DNA of 64,000 bases, taken from Ciona savignyi (taxonomy: Eukaryota; Chordata; Ascidiacea; Phlebobranchia; Cionidae). Shown piece after piece: positions 37,625 through 48,937 of the stretch. The translations under genes were made by a program, and so were the position numbers. Each line of letters opens with the position of its first letter. Within the stretch, counting starts at the first letter, position 1. The stretch spans positions 24,819 through 88,818 of the forward strand of contig CH002808.1 of NCBI GenBank assembly GCA_000149265.1, in the 5' to 3' direction. Under the pieces are notes generated by a model that was not told the origin of the DNA, did not search any database, and saw only the letters and a program-made list of their open reading frames with translations.

Positions 37625-38500
37625 GGGATTCCCCGGCGCCGAGAATCCAACGCCGTTGAAATGGCAAGCGAGAGATTGCTGCCGAGCGCGCATCGGTGGT
37701 AGTTGCACACGGTGCTCCGGATCGTCTCCCACTCAAGAGCATAAATAGAGTTCATTTAACCATTTTACCTGGACGGAAGACGCTGCCAAGAAAGTCTTCA
37801 AACAGCTTTCCACGCCAGGTCTTCCAATCTAGCACCCAAAGCGGTTAGAACCGGTACGAACCGGTTTCAGGAGTCTTCCACGAGTGAAAATGAACGCAAC
37901 ACCCCACAGAACGCGTGATGATTTCACTTCCGCTTCGCGCCCGCCACTCGACTGCAGGGTATTCCCCTTGGTGCCATTTTATTGAATTGAAGACGCCGCA
38001 GTCGCGAAGCTTAGCCCAATTTTTATCCATTTGCTTCTATTTATTATCTTTCTGTATTTCTCGTGTGAATATAGGAAATACTCCAGAAGTCTTACTTCAA
38101 ACCGCGTCTGTACACATGCATACCCGGCTGAAATGCATTCAAAAATTTGCCATCTTTCAAAGCGCAACCAGAGTGGTTTAAAAGTGTTTGAATCACCCGC
38201 CAATACCTTCGACACTCTTTGCCAGAAGTCAAATTTTCCAACTAAAACAACACACTTTTGTAAAATCCAAATAACGAACGTAAAAACCACCAGACACCGA
38301 CACTGATTTAGGTTACAAAGCTGAACGCGGTGCCCATTTCACCTCCATTCTATCTGCAATGCCTGACCTTTGAACCAAGTGCTCCGTCCACCGCACCCAT
38401 CAGCACTTGCTTCCCCCACTGCGTGTGTGCTTGTTACTTTTCGTCGTTACTATATTATTATTATTATTAAGAAGAAATAAAACACTGTTTAACACATTAA
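37625..38500 (+). other. MOB2 3' UTR with poly(A) signal
   Basis: GC-richer sequence after the stop, then AT-rich; AATAAA is at 38476-38481. Frames here on both strands are shadows without family motifs. Confidence 0.55.
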
Positions 38501-38707
38501 CCCGATCGCTTGTTTTCTTTAAGGTCAATGTAAATACTGTTGGGTAATTCTTCCTTGTAAATTAGTTGATCGCAATTGTCAAGAGTTTTTCACCCCGTAA
38601 ATTGCTAGCCCGATTATGTAGAGAAGAAAGTGCTCTGGTTTTAGACAGTTTTATTTCATTATATTTCGCCCCATTAGCAGATGAACTGTTGTAATATGTT
38701 AGTAAGT

Positions 38708-38997
38708 TCGGTTAGTCTGGCGGATAATTGCGACGTCTTCAACCGAACGGTTGTAGATTCAAAACTGGTCGCTAGCTAGTCGGTTGTGTCCTTGGACAAG
38801 GAACTTAACGACATTGAACCCAGCGGATTAATGGGTTCTACCAAATTGAAGGAACTTGTCTATCATACACAACACACTGCAATAAGCTCCGGTAACCCGA
38901 CGGTGGACTCGAGGTGATCTGACGATTGCTCATGTGTTAACCCCCTTGGTTTTTCCATTCACGAGGATAAACATGAATATCCTACCCTATCTCAGTT
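38708..38997 (+). mobile_element. Near full-length tRNA-derived SINE
   Basis: Head GGTTAGTCTGGCGG and box-B-like TGTAGATTCAAAACTGG, then CTAGCTAGTCGGTTGTGTCC, ATGGGTTCTACCAAATTGAA, CCCGACGGTGGACTCGAGG and ACGAGGATAAACATGAATAT with a CCTACCCTAT tail. Confidence 0.85.
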
Positions 38998-40430
38998 AGA
39001 TTCAGGAATACCCGAACATACATTTACGTTGAGCTTCCGTTAACAATAGACCTCACGTGGCCAACACGTAAGTTTACAATACTCGTTTAAGATTGTCCTT
39101 TATATAACCATTTAAACTACATTTAACGTTTTATTGTGGTTTCTTTACCCCGGACGGCAATAAAAGCAATAGCTTTGTCGTTTCTCCATGAGATTTAACA
39201 TTAAACAATTACGGAAATTTGTCTAGAATATGTATCGTTGTGATATCTAAAGATTTAACTTTTAACTGTTATTAAGTTTTTCGTTTTAATATCTCAGACT
39301 AATTATGTGTAATAAAATATAAAAGAAATAACCTGCAAAAACCAACAGAAGACATCCTCTTATTAGGGCGCCTTGGACAGATAGCATAAGGCATGGCATA
39401 TCGAATCAAGCCTCCTACAAGAAACAATGTTCAACAATAGGCGAGCGGTTTAAATTAAAAAAATCCGTAACTTGAAACTCAATCAAGATCAATAAGCTGT
39501 ACTGCATTCACAGGGCAGAAACATTGATGCACTATTTCACAAAATAGTTCAGCGTGTTCACCATATTTGTTTGATCGAGGCGGCCCAAATTTATACTAAC
39601 ACTTGTAGACTAAATAAGATTTTTACTTGAGATTTTAAACTTCCCAAAAAATAATCTATTAAGAACATTAAATGTTTTTTCATTAAAAGCCATTCCTATC
39701 AGATTGAACTTAACATTTGCTCTTGTTAGCGGTTCGTGAACAAAGCAGAAACGCGCCCTCTGTTTGCAGGTGAAGCAGAACATCACACAATACGCAATTG
39801 GCACGCATTTTGTGTGGTGGTACGCGGTAATTACTGGAAATTTCTTTTGTTCTGATAGGGGTGGGAAAAGAGCACAAAACATTTTTAGAGACCATGAACA
39901 ACATGTTGCAATGAGAAAAAGGCCGGCTACATAGCTTATTGTGTTTTAGGAGGTGTTCAACTAATTATTCTCCCTATCTCTTCAATGCAAACTGACCTCA
40001 CAAAAACGGCTAACACTCAAAATCCTGACATAGGAAGTCTTAGATTTTTTTCACAATTTAAAATTAAAGCTTGGATCTGCAACATAAACTGAAAACCCTC
40101 CAAAGTTTTACTTAAAAATTTTAAGCCAATACCCCTTCCTACATCGGCAACTTTTTCCCAACAAAACAGCTAGCAGATGCACAATCAAGACCCTTATTTC
40201 ACAAAGCACTGTTCCACGATTAAAAAACTTTACAGCTAAACGAGAACACCGGCGCGCAGCCTAGCACATGCTGCTTTCAGCCGATTGGGAAATCACCACC
40301 ATTGTTACTCAGCAAAACACTCGTTTAAAAACAATGACTCGTGGAGGGTACCACTCGTCACATCCTGCCGTTCATAGAGGTCTTAATTAGTTATACGCCA
40401 TCTATAGAGGGGTGCTTATAAGTGGATGGT
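38998..40430. other. Intergenic, nothing recognised
   Basis: AT-rich non-coding sequence after MOB2. Minus-strand frames at 39610-39904 show no motif or splice context. Confidence 0.4.
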
Positions 40431-40439
40431 GATTGGAAT

Positions 40440-40587
40440 ATAATTTAGTCGCTGGCTAGTCGACTATTTCCTTGGCCGTGACATTTAGCGAACATTGTCA
40501 AACTCCATACATTAATTGAACTTAAATAGTAAATGATTTACATTAAACTGCAATACCTCAGGTAACACACGCTAGGTAATCTCATAA
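40440..40587 (+). mobile_element. Degenerate SINE remnant, forward
   Basis: TTTAGTCGCTGGCTAGTCGAC, AACATTGTCAAACTCC and AATACCTCAGGTAAC follow the family order but are heavily diverged. It abuts a reverse copy at 40588. Confidence 0.45.
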
Positions 40588-40779
40588 TTGGATAGGATAG
40601 GATATTTATGTTTATGCAGTGTGTTCAATTTGGTAGAACCCATTAATCCGCTGGGTTCAGGCAATGTCCGTAAAGTGCCTTGCCCCAGCACACAACAGAC
40701 TAGCTAGCGATCAGTTTTGCACCTGCAACCTTTCGATTAAAAGGCGCCGCACTTAACCGCTAGACCACCGAGCCGGACA
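40588..40779 (-). mobile_element. tRNA-derived SINE, reverse, internal deletion
   Basis: GATAGGATAGGATATTTATG tail, then GTTCAATTTGGTAGAACCC, AATGTCCGTAAAGTGCCTTG, GACTAGCTAGCGATCAG and the head CCGCTAGACCACCGAGCCGG. About 90 bp of the middle is missing. Confidence 0.8.
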
Positions 40780-41140
40780 AATTGCATGTGTGAAAATGCA
40801 ACTCACCTTTTCCCATTAATATGAAAACTTGAGAATAGTTGCGTTGAATTGGGGTTGGTCGAATACCTTATAGCGAGTCGGACCCACAGCCTAACCGTCG
40901 GGGAATCGAAACCAACCACTGGGTAATGTATTTTTCTAGTTTTTTAGCAAGCCATGTTTCGAACCCATTCTACTACAAGATCTGTATATAGGGGATGTAT
41001 GAATGCTAGGGCTCGTCACTTCAACCGCTTTTGTTTAGGTCGGTATATGTACCGGAAGCGGAAATAATGAATGAATTTAACTGTTAAAATATCTTACACA
41101 TGCAGGTATATGTAATACCTTTACTACAATTAATAGTTAT

Positions 41141-41522
41141 TGTTGCGGCCGTACTTAACCCAAGTACGAGCCTGGCCTTTTATGATCAGATACGCGCAAA
41201 AATAGTTGTCCTTGTATTGCGGTAACTAAAAACAAAATAATAAGATGATTAACAAAAGGTACGTCAGTGAAACAAAATATAATCAAATCATACATACCTG
41301 AAATTTCCGGCCAAAATATATAATAATTTTCCGTACACTACAGAAAAACCTCTTTTAACATTAATATGGTTCCCATTAGACCACCACTTGGTTCCTAGTA
41401 TAAAATGAAATGACCCCAAGGTCTCAAGGATTTCAGGCAACACGCACTAAAACAGGATGTGACGTACAACTTAAACAAGAGAGCAAAATAAAACAAAAAG
41501 GGAAAAACACGTGACCGTAACA
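41141..41522 (-). repeat. BEL/Pao LTR, left copy (3' LTR)
   Basis: 382 bp, TG...CA ends, nearly identical to 50477-50857 (visible differences include AAAAACAAAAT/AAAACAGAAT and TTTCCGGCC/TTTCTGGCC). Preceded by GTTAT. Confidence 0.9.
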
Positions 41523-41755
41523 TGGCTCCTCAAAAATTGAAAATTTTTAAATAAACTCAAAAATATGCGAAATCAGTTTTTCCACCATAAATACACCGAC
41601 ATCTAAAGGTTTAAAAAGTTTGAGAGGCTCCCCGTTCGGGAATCGACACCATGTAATTAGACGATTGTATTTTCTGCAGCCCGAAGCAGTAATACCAGTT
41701 TATGTATTGGGCGGCGGAGAACTCGAGCTGCACTTGTTCTCCTTTCCTTCGTCAT

Positions 41756-42010
41756 CTAGAACATTCTCTCCTCCAAGTTGTGCTGCGTAAAGCACCATTC
41801 GTTTCGCCGTGTTAAGTTTGACTCGGTTTTCCATTTCCAACGTGGCCAAAATTCTTCAGTCATGTTCTGTACTCTCCGCCTACGGGGTCTCGCGTACAAG
41901 TCAATTAGTTGAACTTCACCATATCCTGTGTTGCTAGCACCAAAGAAGTGATGCAACTCTCGTCGTATTATTGCGACAAAGTTTGGAGCAGAAAAACGGT
42001 TCCATGACAA
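41756..42010 (-). pseudogene. BEL/Pao integrase C-terminal scrap
   Basis: The 84-codon frame contains MTEEFWPRWKWKTESNL, resembling the L(A)(D/E)(Q/E)FWRRW(R/K) motif near the C-terminus of BEL/Pao polyproteins. It is preceded by sequence like FFGASNTGYG, also found in this integrase region. It is truncated, and the downstream part is frame-shifted or lost. Confidence 0.5.
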
Positions 42011-42300
42011 CTGAACCCCTTACAACTGAACCCCTTACAACTGAACCCCTTACAACTGAACCCTTACAACTGAACCCTTTACAACTAAACCCCTACAATT
42101 AAGCTCCTTACAACTGAACTCCTTTTAAATGAACCCCTTTAAACTGAAACCCTTGACCACTGAACCCATTTCAATTGAACCTCTTTACAACTGAACCCCC
42201 TTTTCAGTTAAAAGGGTTCTGTTTAAAGGGGTTCAGTTGTAAAGGGGTTCAGTTGTAGGGGCTCAGTTGTAAGGGGTTCAGTTGTAAGGGGTTCAGTTGA
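42005..42300. repeat. Inverted array of 14-16 bp units (TTACAACTGAACCCC / GGGGTTCAGTTGTAA)
   Basis: The left half (42005-42198) holds about a dozen units of CTTACAACTGAACCCC, decaying toward the centre. The right half (about 42205-42300) holds about six units in the opposite orientation, GGGGTTCAGTTGTAAA. The junction is near 42199-42210. The two halves can fold into a long imperfect hairpin. It lies inside the BEL element between its RT and integrase remnants. Confidence 0.9.
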
Positions 42301-42304
42301 CTGG

Positions 42305-43048
42305 TCACCCAGAAAAACACCGTAGTACCTTTAGATGATTCAGATCTCTCCATCTAATCGACCGTGCTTGTATATCATCTGGGACAGGATCATCCCAGTC
42401 GCATTTCTCCTTGCACAGATGCTGAAGCATTGTCTTTCTTTTCAGCAAAATGGGGCTTCGTCTGGTGATTGGCAAGTCTTTCAAGATGGTCCTGAAGCAC
42501 AGGGAATCGCTTTCCAAACACCATTTCACACCAATCACCCTCTCTATCGAAACCGTAGCCTTCAAGTCTTTGGATCGTGAACCTCGAGATCGGTCTTCCT
42601 GGCTGATCGTTTGGAGAACTTCTTTCTGATTGGACGCGAACTTGTGCAGTCGCTGACCTGCTTTAGAGCATAAACGTTTACTTTTTCTTACCAGCTCGAT
42701 CGCTCTCTCACAATTCAGTACCGACGTTGCATCATCGTTAACGTATAAGTTGTTTCGCACAATCTCTGCAGTCTCCCTTTTGTAATGATCGTCATCACAT
42801 TGTCGTGTGTTATCACAGCTAATATCCACAAGCCTTTTGTCCTCTGCAGCAAGTTTCTGGTGATTGTCGTTCTTCCTTTCAATAAATCCAACCTGCATAT
42901 ATTCGCAAAGCTGATTTGGATTTGTTAATTCTTTCGATTTGTGATCGAAACTCAATCTCGTACTTAGCACCGTAGCTTGAACATTTTGATGTGACCCTAT
43001 GTTGTGTATTGAATGACGTTTGTCGTGATCGCTCGTATTGCCCAACAT
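42305..43048 (-). pseudogene. BEL/Pao reverse transcriptase fragment with altered catalytic motif
   Basis: The 247-codon frame holds RNNLYVNDDATSVLN (residues 98-112), then AIELVRKSKRLCSKAGQRLHKF, SNQKEVLQTI, ERVIGVKWCLESDSL and WDDPVPDD, the order seen in BEL/Pao RT. The usual YVDDG is YVNDD here, so the first catalytic aspartate is asparagine. The N-terminal half of RT is missing, and the first 95 residues look like unrelated internal sequence. It is non-functional by both criteria. Confidence 0.75.
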
Positions 43049-44051
43049 CGTTAAGCTCTGGTATGTTCTCTATTTCCGCCTGTTGGTTAATGAAAGAGGC
43101 TAATACCTTAAACGGTGGATATTGGTTGGCCGTGATCTGCTTTCCTTTGGATACGCTTTTAATTGGCTTCTTGCCCTTTGATAGGCTTGTTCCGTCTGTA
43201 GGAGCATAAAACCTTCTACCCATTGATTTCGGTTCTCCAGATAAGTATTGGCTAAGCAAATTTAGTTTTAGAGCTGTGCATGCTGATGGTTCAACCAGTG
43301 CGTCAAACGCAGTTTCCCATGATAAAAAAGACAATACGTTCCCATCGAACACTTTTAATCTTACAGTTGGTAAATGATACATAGAAACAGGATTAATACG
43401 TTTCACCTGAGCACTCCATGTGTCGTGGTCGATGTAATGTTCTTCACCATTTTTTGATTGTCCAGAGCCATCAGTATCATGATCATTTATACCGAAAGAA
43501 TTCTGTTTGATTTCGGCGTCTATGCACGCAGATGATCTGGCAGTCTTTGAACTCGACTTTACCGATATGCGCTCGGCTCGGAGTTGCTCTATTGCCACTC
43601 TCGCATTTTTTGTGATTTCTTTTATTCTGGCTTCGATTTGTCGCCTATTATCATGCGCTTCCAATTTCTCGGTCGCAGTTAACGTTTCGAATACTTCGTC
43701 AAACAAAGTCGTGTAATCGTCTTCCAACTTGGTAAGACTTAAAAATAACGTCTGGATTTCTAAAATGTCACCTGATGTTACAATTGATCTTTCAACTTTA
43801 GATGCGCCTTTGTTCACCGTGGCTTGCAATGTTCTTAGACGCAGATTGATCTCCACGCTTGTCGAGTGTTCCGTACCGCCAGACATTTCCTCCGTTCTGT
43901 AGTCCTTCTGCACAGAGGATGGACCTGCGGTTTGACTCGACTTTGGCCTTCTAATCGTAACGTTACTTAGTTCCATCTCTAATAGTTTGTCGCTCAGTTC
44001 AGAGCCCGGTTCACTCATCCTTCTGCTCCCAATCCTCTCGATTTCTCCCAA
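42879..44051 (-). pseudogene. BEL/Pao gag-like frame (DUF1759 region)
   Basis: The 390-codon frame starts MGEIERIGSRRMSE. Residues 70-170 are charged and helical (coiled-coil-like). Residues 226-274 (LPTVRLKVFDGNVLSFLSW...LNLLSQYLSGEP) match the DUF1759 gag pattern of BEL/Pao elements. It then runs into sequence without a match and stops, overlapping the RT fragment in another frame. The protease and most of RT are deleted. Its first 169 bp and upstream leader are duplicated at 50230-50398. Confidence 0.7.
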
Positions 44052-44141
44052 TCAGTGCCGACGTTTCCACACGCTATTGTAATCACCTTCGTCCTGCCTT
44101 GGCTCGTGGCTAAGGTCTGTTTCGTTGGGAATTCAGTTGTT
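43973..44141. repeat. 169-bp direct duplication, left copy
   Basis: Sequence from CCATCTCTAATAGTTTGTCG to GGGAATTCAGTTGTT is repeated at 50230-50398. The two copies bracket the gypsy composite exactly. Confidence 0.95.
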
Positions 44142-46067
44142 CCAGGAATTTGCAGGTATGATAAACTACTATCATCGTTTCATACCGCGTGCTGCCAGCA
44201 TCATGTCGCCAATTTACGACTCTTTGTCCGGAAAACCATCTAAATTAATTTGGAATGACAAATTGAACTCTTCCTTCACCGCGGCTAAAACAGCCTTGGC
44301 AAACGCTACATTGTTGCATCATCCTGTACCACACGCGACAACCGCTGTAACTACAGACGCATCACAACACTCCGTCGGCGCAGTGTTGCAGCAACTTATC
44401 GGTGGCGAATGGCAACCGCTCGCATTTTTTAGCAAACGCCTGCGCGCGCCCGAGCTAAAGTACAGCGCATTTGACAGAGAACTACTTGCTCTACACTTGT
44501 CCATACGACATTTTAGGTATTTTCTGGAAGGCCGCATATTTACCGCTTATACGGATCACAAACCGCTTACCTTTGCATTCGCAAAGGTACAAACGCCCTG
44601 GTCTGCCAGGCAACAACGTCATCTGTCTGCCATTTCCGAATATACGACAGACGTTCGACACATCGAAGGAATGCGCAACCACGTTGCTGACGCTCTATCA
44701 CGTTGTGGTATTGGTTCAATCGAACTCCCGCTCGATTTGGATTACACGTCCCTGGCAGCGGCGCAGATGGACCCGGAAATACAAGCATATCGTACCGCCA
44801 TTACTAACCTCAAACTGGAGGATATACAACTCGGCCAGTCGAACCAAACGTTACTATGTGACGTTTCTGCCGGTTACCCACGCCCGATCGTCCCTAAATC
44901 TTGGCAAAGAAAGGTTTTTGATGTGGTTCACGGCCTGTCTCATCCCTCGATTCGAGCCACACGAAAACTCGTCGCTTCAAAGTTTGTATGGCATGGCTTA
45001 CACAAACAAGTGGGAGTATGGGCAAAGCAGTGCGTGCATTGCCAGAAGTCGAAAATTCAAACTCACGTTCGTGCTCCATTAGCCGCCTACCCACGTGTCC
45101 AAGGCAGGTTCAGTCACATCAATTTGGATATCGTCGGACCGTTGCCATCTTCACAGGGAAACACTTATTTACTGACAATGGTTGACCGTTTCACCAGGTG
45201 GCCAGAAGCGATTCCCATGCCAGACGCGACCACCATCACATGCGCCAGAGCCTTTGTCTTTCATTGGGTTTCACGATTTGGAGTGCCGTGCGACATTTCG
45301 TCCGATCGAGGATCCCAATTTACCTCCGAACTGTGGTCTACCTTCAATCAGCTGCTGGGTATCAGACTACACCGCTCGTGCTCGTTTCACCCACAGGCTA
45401 ACGGTTTAATTGAACGATTTCACAGGCATCTTAAAAGCGCACTGATGGCTCGGCTAACAGGACCCAACTGGATAGATGCATTACCATGGGTTATGCTTGG
45501 GATTCGTACCGCCCCAAAGGAAGATCTTCGAACAACATCGGCAGAATTAGTTTACGGCTCGCATATAAAAGTTCCTGGTGATTTTTTTACAGCCACCCAA
45601 AACCAAGAAGCTCCACGAACTGTGATGCCAGCATTAAGAGACGCTGTTCGCCAACTTTTACCAAGCGCAATGTCACGTCACGGCATTGTCCGAACAATGG
45701 TACCAAAAACCCTGAACTCCAGTCCATACGTGTTTCTACGAATAGACAAGCACCGCCCACCTTTGACACCACCGTATGAAGGCCCATATCGTGTATTACA
45801 AAGAACTGACAAAACTTACACGATAGATATGGGGGGTCGCGAGCAGGTCGTATCCATAGACCGCCTAAAGCCTGCACACCTGGACTTGACGCAACCTGTA
45901 CAAGAGCATCAACCACCGCGACGAGGAAGGCCACCAAACCCTAATCACACCGAGACATCCGCACGACAAACCATGACCGAAGAACCAGTTACTCCTAGTA
46001 CGAGTAGTGGTCGACATGTCCGACCTCCTGTACGTTTCAGATCGTAATTACATGTCCGCTTCTGGCG
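44142..46067 (+). mobile_element. Gypsy (CsRn1-like) 3' piece: RNase H and integrase, forward copy
   Basis: The frame 44125-46047 (640 codons) carries RNase H ([28 protein letters not shown]) and integrase (HHCC zinc finger, D-D35-E core, GPY/F-like module) of the same family as the minus-strand element. The RT is absent: gypsy homology begins at 44142, in the middle of [13 protein letters not shown]. The first residues of the open frame come from antisense BEL leader. It ends 20 bp after the stop at CTTCTGGCG, directly joined to the LTR at 46068. It is the left arm of a palindrome with 46227-48152. Confidence 0.92.
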
Positions 46068-46218
46068 TGAAGCGGCAGCGTCTTTATTTGCAGTAACACA
46101 CAGATGAAAAAGGAACACGTTACACAAACCCAAAGCGACGGGCACAAAAAGCACATGAAAAAGGCAATGCGTAATGACGTCACACATTATGTAAAATAGA
46201 TGACGGGAGGTCGCTACA
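46068..46218 (-). repeat. Gypsy LTR (3' LTR of the minus element), palindrome spacer
   Basis: 151 bp, from TGAAGCGGCAGCG to GGTCGCTACA on plus, the same as 50080-50229 apart from a 1-bp indel and possible minor changes. It contains a CRE palindrome, TGACGTCA, at 46175-46182. On - it is preceded by the polypurine tract GGCGGGGGG. Confidence 0.92.
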
Positions 46219-46230
46219 GTACCCCCCGCC
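46219..46230 (-). other. Polypurine tract of the gypsy element
   Basis: GGCGGGGGGTAC on -, immediately upstream of the 3' LTR, the expected plus-strand primer position. Confidence 0.75.
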
Positions 46231-46246
46231 AGAAGCGGACATATAA

Positions 46247-48937
46247 TTACGATCTGAAACGTACAGGAGGTCGGACATGTCGACCACTACTCGTACAAGG
46301 AGTAACTGGTTCTTCGGTCATGGTTTGTCGTGCGGATGTCTCGGTGTGATTAGGGTTTGGTGGCCTTCCTCGTCGCGGTGGTTGGTGCTCTTGTACAGGT
46401 TGCGTCAAGTCCAGGTGTGCAGGCTTTAGGCGGTCTATGGATACCACCTGCTCGCGACCCCCCATATCTATCGTGTAAGTTTTGTCAGTTCTTTGTAATA
46501 CACGATATGGGCCTTCATACGGTGGTGTCAAAGGTGGGCGGTGCTTGTCTATTCGTAGAAACACGTATGGACTGGAGTTCAGGGTTTTTGGTACCATTGT
46601 TCGGACAATGCCGTGACGTGACATTGCGCTTGGTAAAAGTTGGCGAACAGCGTCTCTTAATGCTGGCATCACAGTTCGTGGAGCTTCTTGGTTTTGGTTG
46701 GCTGTAAAAAAATCACCCGGAACTTTTATATGCGAGCCGTAAACTAATTCTGCCGATGTTGTTCGAAGATCTTCCTTTGGGGCGGTACGAATCCCAAGCA
46801 TAACCCATGGTAATGCATCTATCCAGTTGGGTCCTGTTAGCCGAGCCATCAGTGCGCTTTTAAGATGCCTGTGAAATCGTTCAATTAAACCGTTAGCCTG
46901 TGGGTGAAACGAGCACGAGCGGTGTAGTCTGATACCCAGCAGCTGATTGAAGGTAGTCCACAGTTCGGAGGTAAATTGGGATCCTCGATCGGACGAAATG
47001 TCGCACGGCACTCCAAATCGTGAAACCCAATGAAAGACAAAGGCTCTGGCGCATGTGATGGTGGTCGCGTCTGGCATGGGAATCGCTTCTGGCCACCTGG
47101 TGAAACGGTCAACCATTGTCAGTAAATAAGTGTTTCCCTGTGAAGATGGCAACGGTCCGACGATATCCAAATTGATGTGACTGAACCTGCCTTGGACATG
47201 TGGGTAGGCGGCTAATGGAGCACGAACGTGAGTTTGAATTTTCGACTTCTGGCAATGCACGCACTGCTTTGCCCATACTCCCACTTGTTTGTGTAAGCCA
47301 TGCCATACAAACTTTGAAGCGACGAGTTTTCGTGTGGCTCGAATCGAGGGATGAGACAGGCCGTGAACCACATCAAAAACCTTTCTTTGCCAAGATTTAG
47401 GGACGATCGGGCGTGGGTAACCGGCAGAAACGTCACATAGTAACGTTTGGTTCGACTGGCCGAGTTGTATATCCTCCAGTTTGAGGTTAGTAATGGCGGT
47501 ACGATATGCTTGTATTTCCGGGTCCATCTGCGCCGCTGCCAGGGACGTGTAATCCAAATCGAGCGGGAGTTCGATTGAACCAATACCACAACGTGATAGA
47601 GCGTCAGCAACGTGGTTGCGCATTCCTTCGATGTGTCGAACGTCTGTCGTATACTCGGAGATGGCAGACAGATGACGTTGTTGCCTGGCAGACCAGGGCG
47701 TTTGTACCTTTGCGAATGCAAAGGTAAGCGGTTTGTGATCCGTATAAGCGGTAAATATGCGGCCTTCCAGAAAATACCTAAAATGTCGTATGGACAGGTG
47801 TAGAGCAAGTAGTTCTCTGTCAAATGCGCTGTACTTTAGCTCGGGCGCGCGCAGTCGTTTGCTAAAAAATGCGAGCGGTTGCCATTCGCCACCGATAAGT
47901 TGCTGCAACACTGCGCCGACGGAGTGTTGTGATGCGTCTGTAGTTACAGCGGTTGTCGCGTGTGGTACCGGATGGTGCAACAATGTAGCGTTTGCCAAGG
48001 CTGTTTTAGCCGCGGTGAAGGAAGAGTTCAATTTGTCATTCCAAATTAATTTAGATGGTTTTTCGGACAAAGAGTCGTAAATTGGCGACATGATGCTGGC
48101 AGCACGCGGTATGAAACGATGATAGTAGTTTATCATACCTGCAAATTCCTGGAGTGACTTAATCGAAGTGGGACGGGGAAACTGTTGGATTGCTGCGACC
48201 TTGTCCGGAAGTGGTTGAGCACCATCTCTGTCTACGCGGTGTCCGAGGAAATCGATTTTTTCGACCCCAAACTGGCACTTGTTTAAATTGATCACAAATC
48301 CGTAATCATCAAGCTGTTTAAAGAGCTGTTTTAAATGTTTATGATGTTCAGAAAATGATGCGCTGGCCACGAGAATATCATCGAGATAAATGTAAACGAA
48401 AGGCAGGGATTGACACACCGTGTCCATGAGACGTTGGAATGTTTGTGCAGCGTTCTTTAACCCAAATGGCATTCGTAAGAATTCGAATAAACCAAACGGC
48501 GTTATGACAGCGGTTTTGGGTATATCTTCCTCGGCCACGGGAACTTGATGGTATCCCCTTACGAGGTCTACCTTGGAGAAAACGCGAGCTCCAGCTAAAC
48601 GAGCTGAAAAGTCGTGGATGTGCGGAATTGAGTATCGGTCGGGTTGAGTAGCTGCATTAAGCCTTCTATAATCGCCACAGGGTCTCCATTCACCCGTAGA
48701 TTTTTTGACCATGTGCAATGGCGATGCCCAGGGACTTGACGAACGTCGGATTATTCCCATTTGCAGCATGTTTTCAAATTCCTGTTTGGCAAGGACAAGT
48801 TTCTCTGGGTGCAAACGTCGAGCGTGGGCGTGAACTGGAGGGCCGTTTGTGATGATGAAGTGTTGAACACCATGTTTCGGAATCGAATTGGAGAAGTGCG
48901 GCGTGGTAATGGTGGGAAATTCGGCGAGTAGGCGCAT
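46247..48937 (-). CDS. pol: Gypsy/CsRn1-like pol: reverse transcriptase, RNase H, integrase (896 codons, open)
   Basis: The frame is uninterrupted. RT residues about 30-200 include [11 protein letters not shown] (D124), RMPFGLKNA and YIYLDD (D186, D187). RNase H follows with TDAS (D334), E375 and TD (D400). The integrase zinc finger is H525, H529, C559, C562; the core is D591, D650, E686, giving D-D35-E. A GPY/F-like module (PYEGPYRVL) and a basic proline-rich tail end the protein. The sequence style ([20 protein letters not shown]) fits the CsRn1/Kabuki group of Ty3/gypsy, and no chromodomain is seen. The upstream protease lies in another frame, so this copy would need a frameshift or is defective. 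The last 640 residues are nearly identical to the + copy. Confidence 0.93.
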   Translation of the reverse strand: MRLLAEFPTITTPHFSNSIPKHGVQHFIITNGPPVHAHARRLHPEKLVLAKQEFENMLQMGIIRRSSSPWASPLHMVKKSTGEWRPCGDYRRLNAATQPDRYSIPHIHDFSARLAGARVFSKVDLVRGYHQVPVAEEDIPKTAVITPFGLFEFLRMPFGLKNAAQTFQRLMDTVCQSLPFVYIYLDDILVASASFSEHHKHLKQLFKQLDDYGFVINLNKCQFGVEKIDFLGHRVDRDGAQPLPDKVAAIQQFPRPTSIKSLQEFAGMINYYHRFIPRAASIMSPIYDSLSEKPSKLIWNDKLNSSFTAAKTALANATLLHHPVPHATTAVTTDASQHSVGAVLQQLIGGEWQPLAFFSKRLRAPELKYSAFDRELLALHLSIRHFRYFLEGRIFTAYTDHKPLTFAFAKVQTPWSARQQRHLSAISEYTTDVRHIEGMRNHVADALSRCGIGSIELPLDLDYTSLAAAQMDPEIQAYRTAITNLKLEDIQLGQSNQTLLCDVSAGYPRPIVPKSWQRKVFDVVHGLSHPSIRATRKLVASKFVWHGLHKQVGVWAKQCVHCQKSKIQTHVRAPLAAYPHVQGRFSHINLDIVGPLPSSQGNTYLLTMVDRFTRWPEAIPMPDATTITCARAFVFHWVSRFGVPCDISSDRGSQFTSELWTTFNQLLGIRLHRSCSFHPQANGLIERFHRHLKSALMARLTGPNWIDALPWVMLGIRTAPKEDLRTTSAELVYGSHIKVPGDFFTANQNQEAPRTVMPALRDAVRQLLPSAMSRHGIVRTMVPKTLNSSPYVFLRIDKHRPPLTPPYEGPYRVLQRTDKTYTIDMGGREQVVSIDRLKPAHLDLTQPVQEHQPPRRGRPPNPNHTETSARQTMTEEPVTPCTSSGRHVRPPVRFRS

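Noticed and set aside
41627-41665. CTCCCCGTTCGGGAATCGAC resembling the reverse of a tRNA-Asp T arm
   Set aside because: The D and anticodon arms are missing, and it is not next to an LTR where a primer site would be. Treated as coincidence or a fragment.
42005-42300. CRISPR-like array
   Set aside because: The units are contiguous without spacers and reverse direction midway. It is a minisatellite-type inverted array in a eukaryotic retroelement.
44471-45082. 203-codon alternative frame, repeated in the opposite copy at 47823-47212
   Set aside because: It is a shadow of the gypsy integrase frame; it recurs only because the arms are duplicated.
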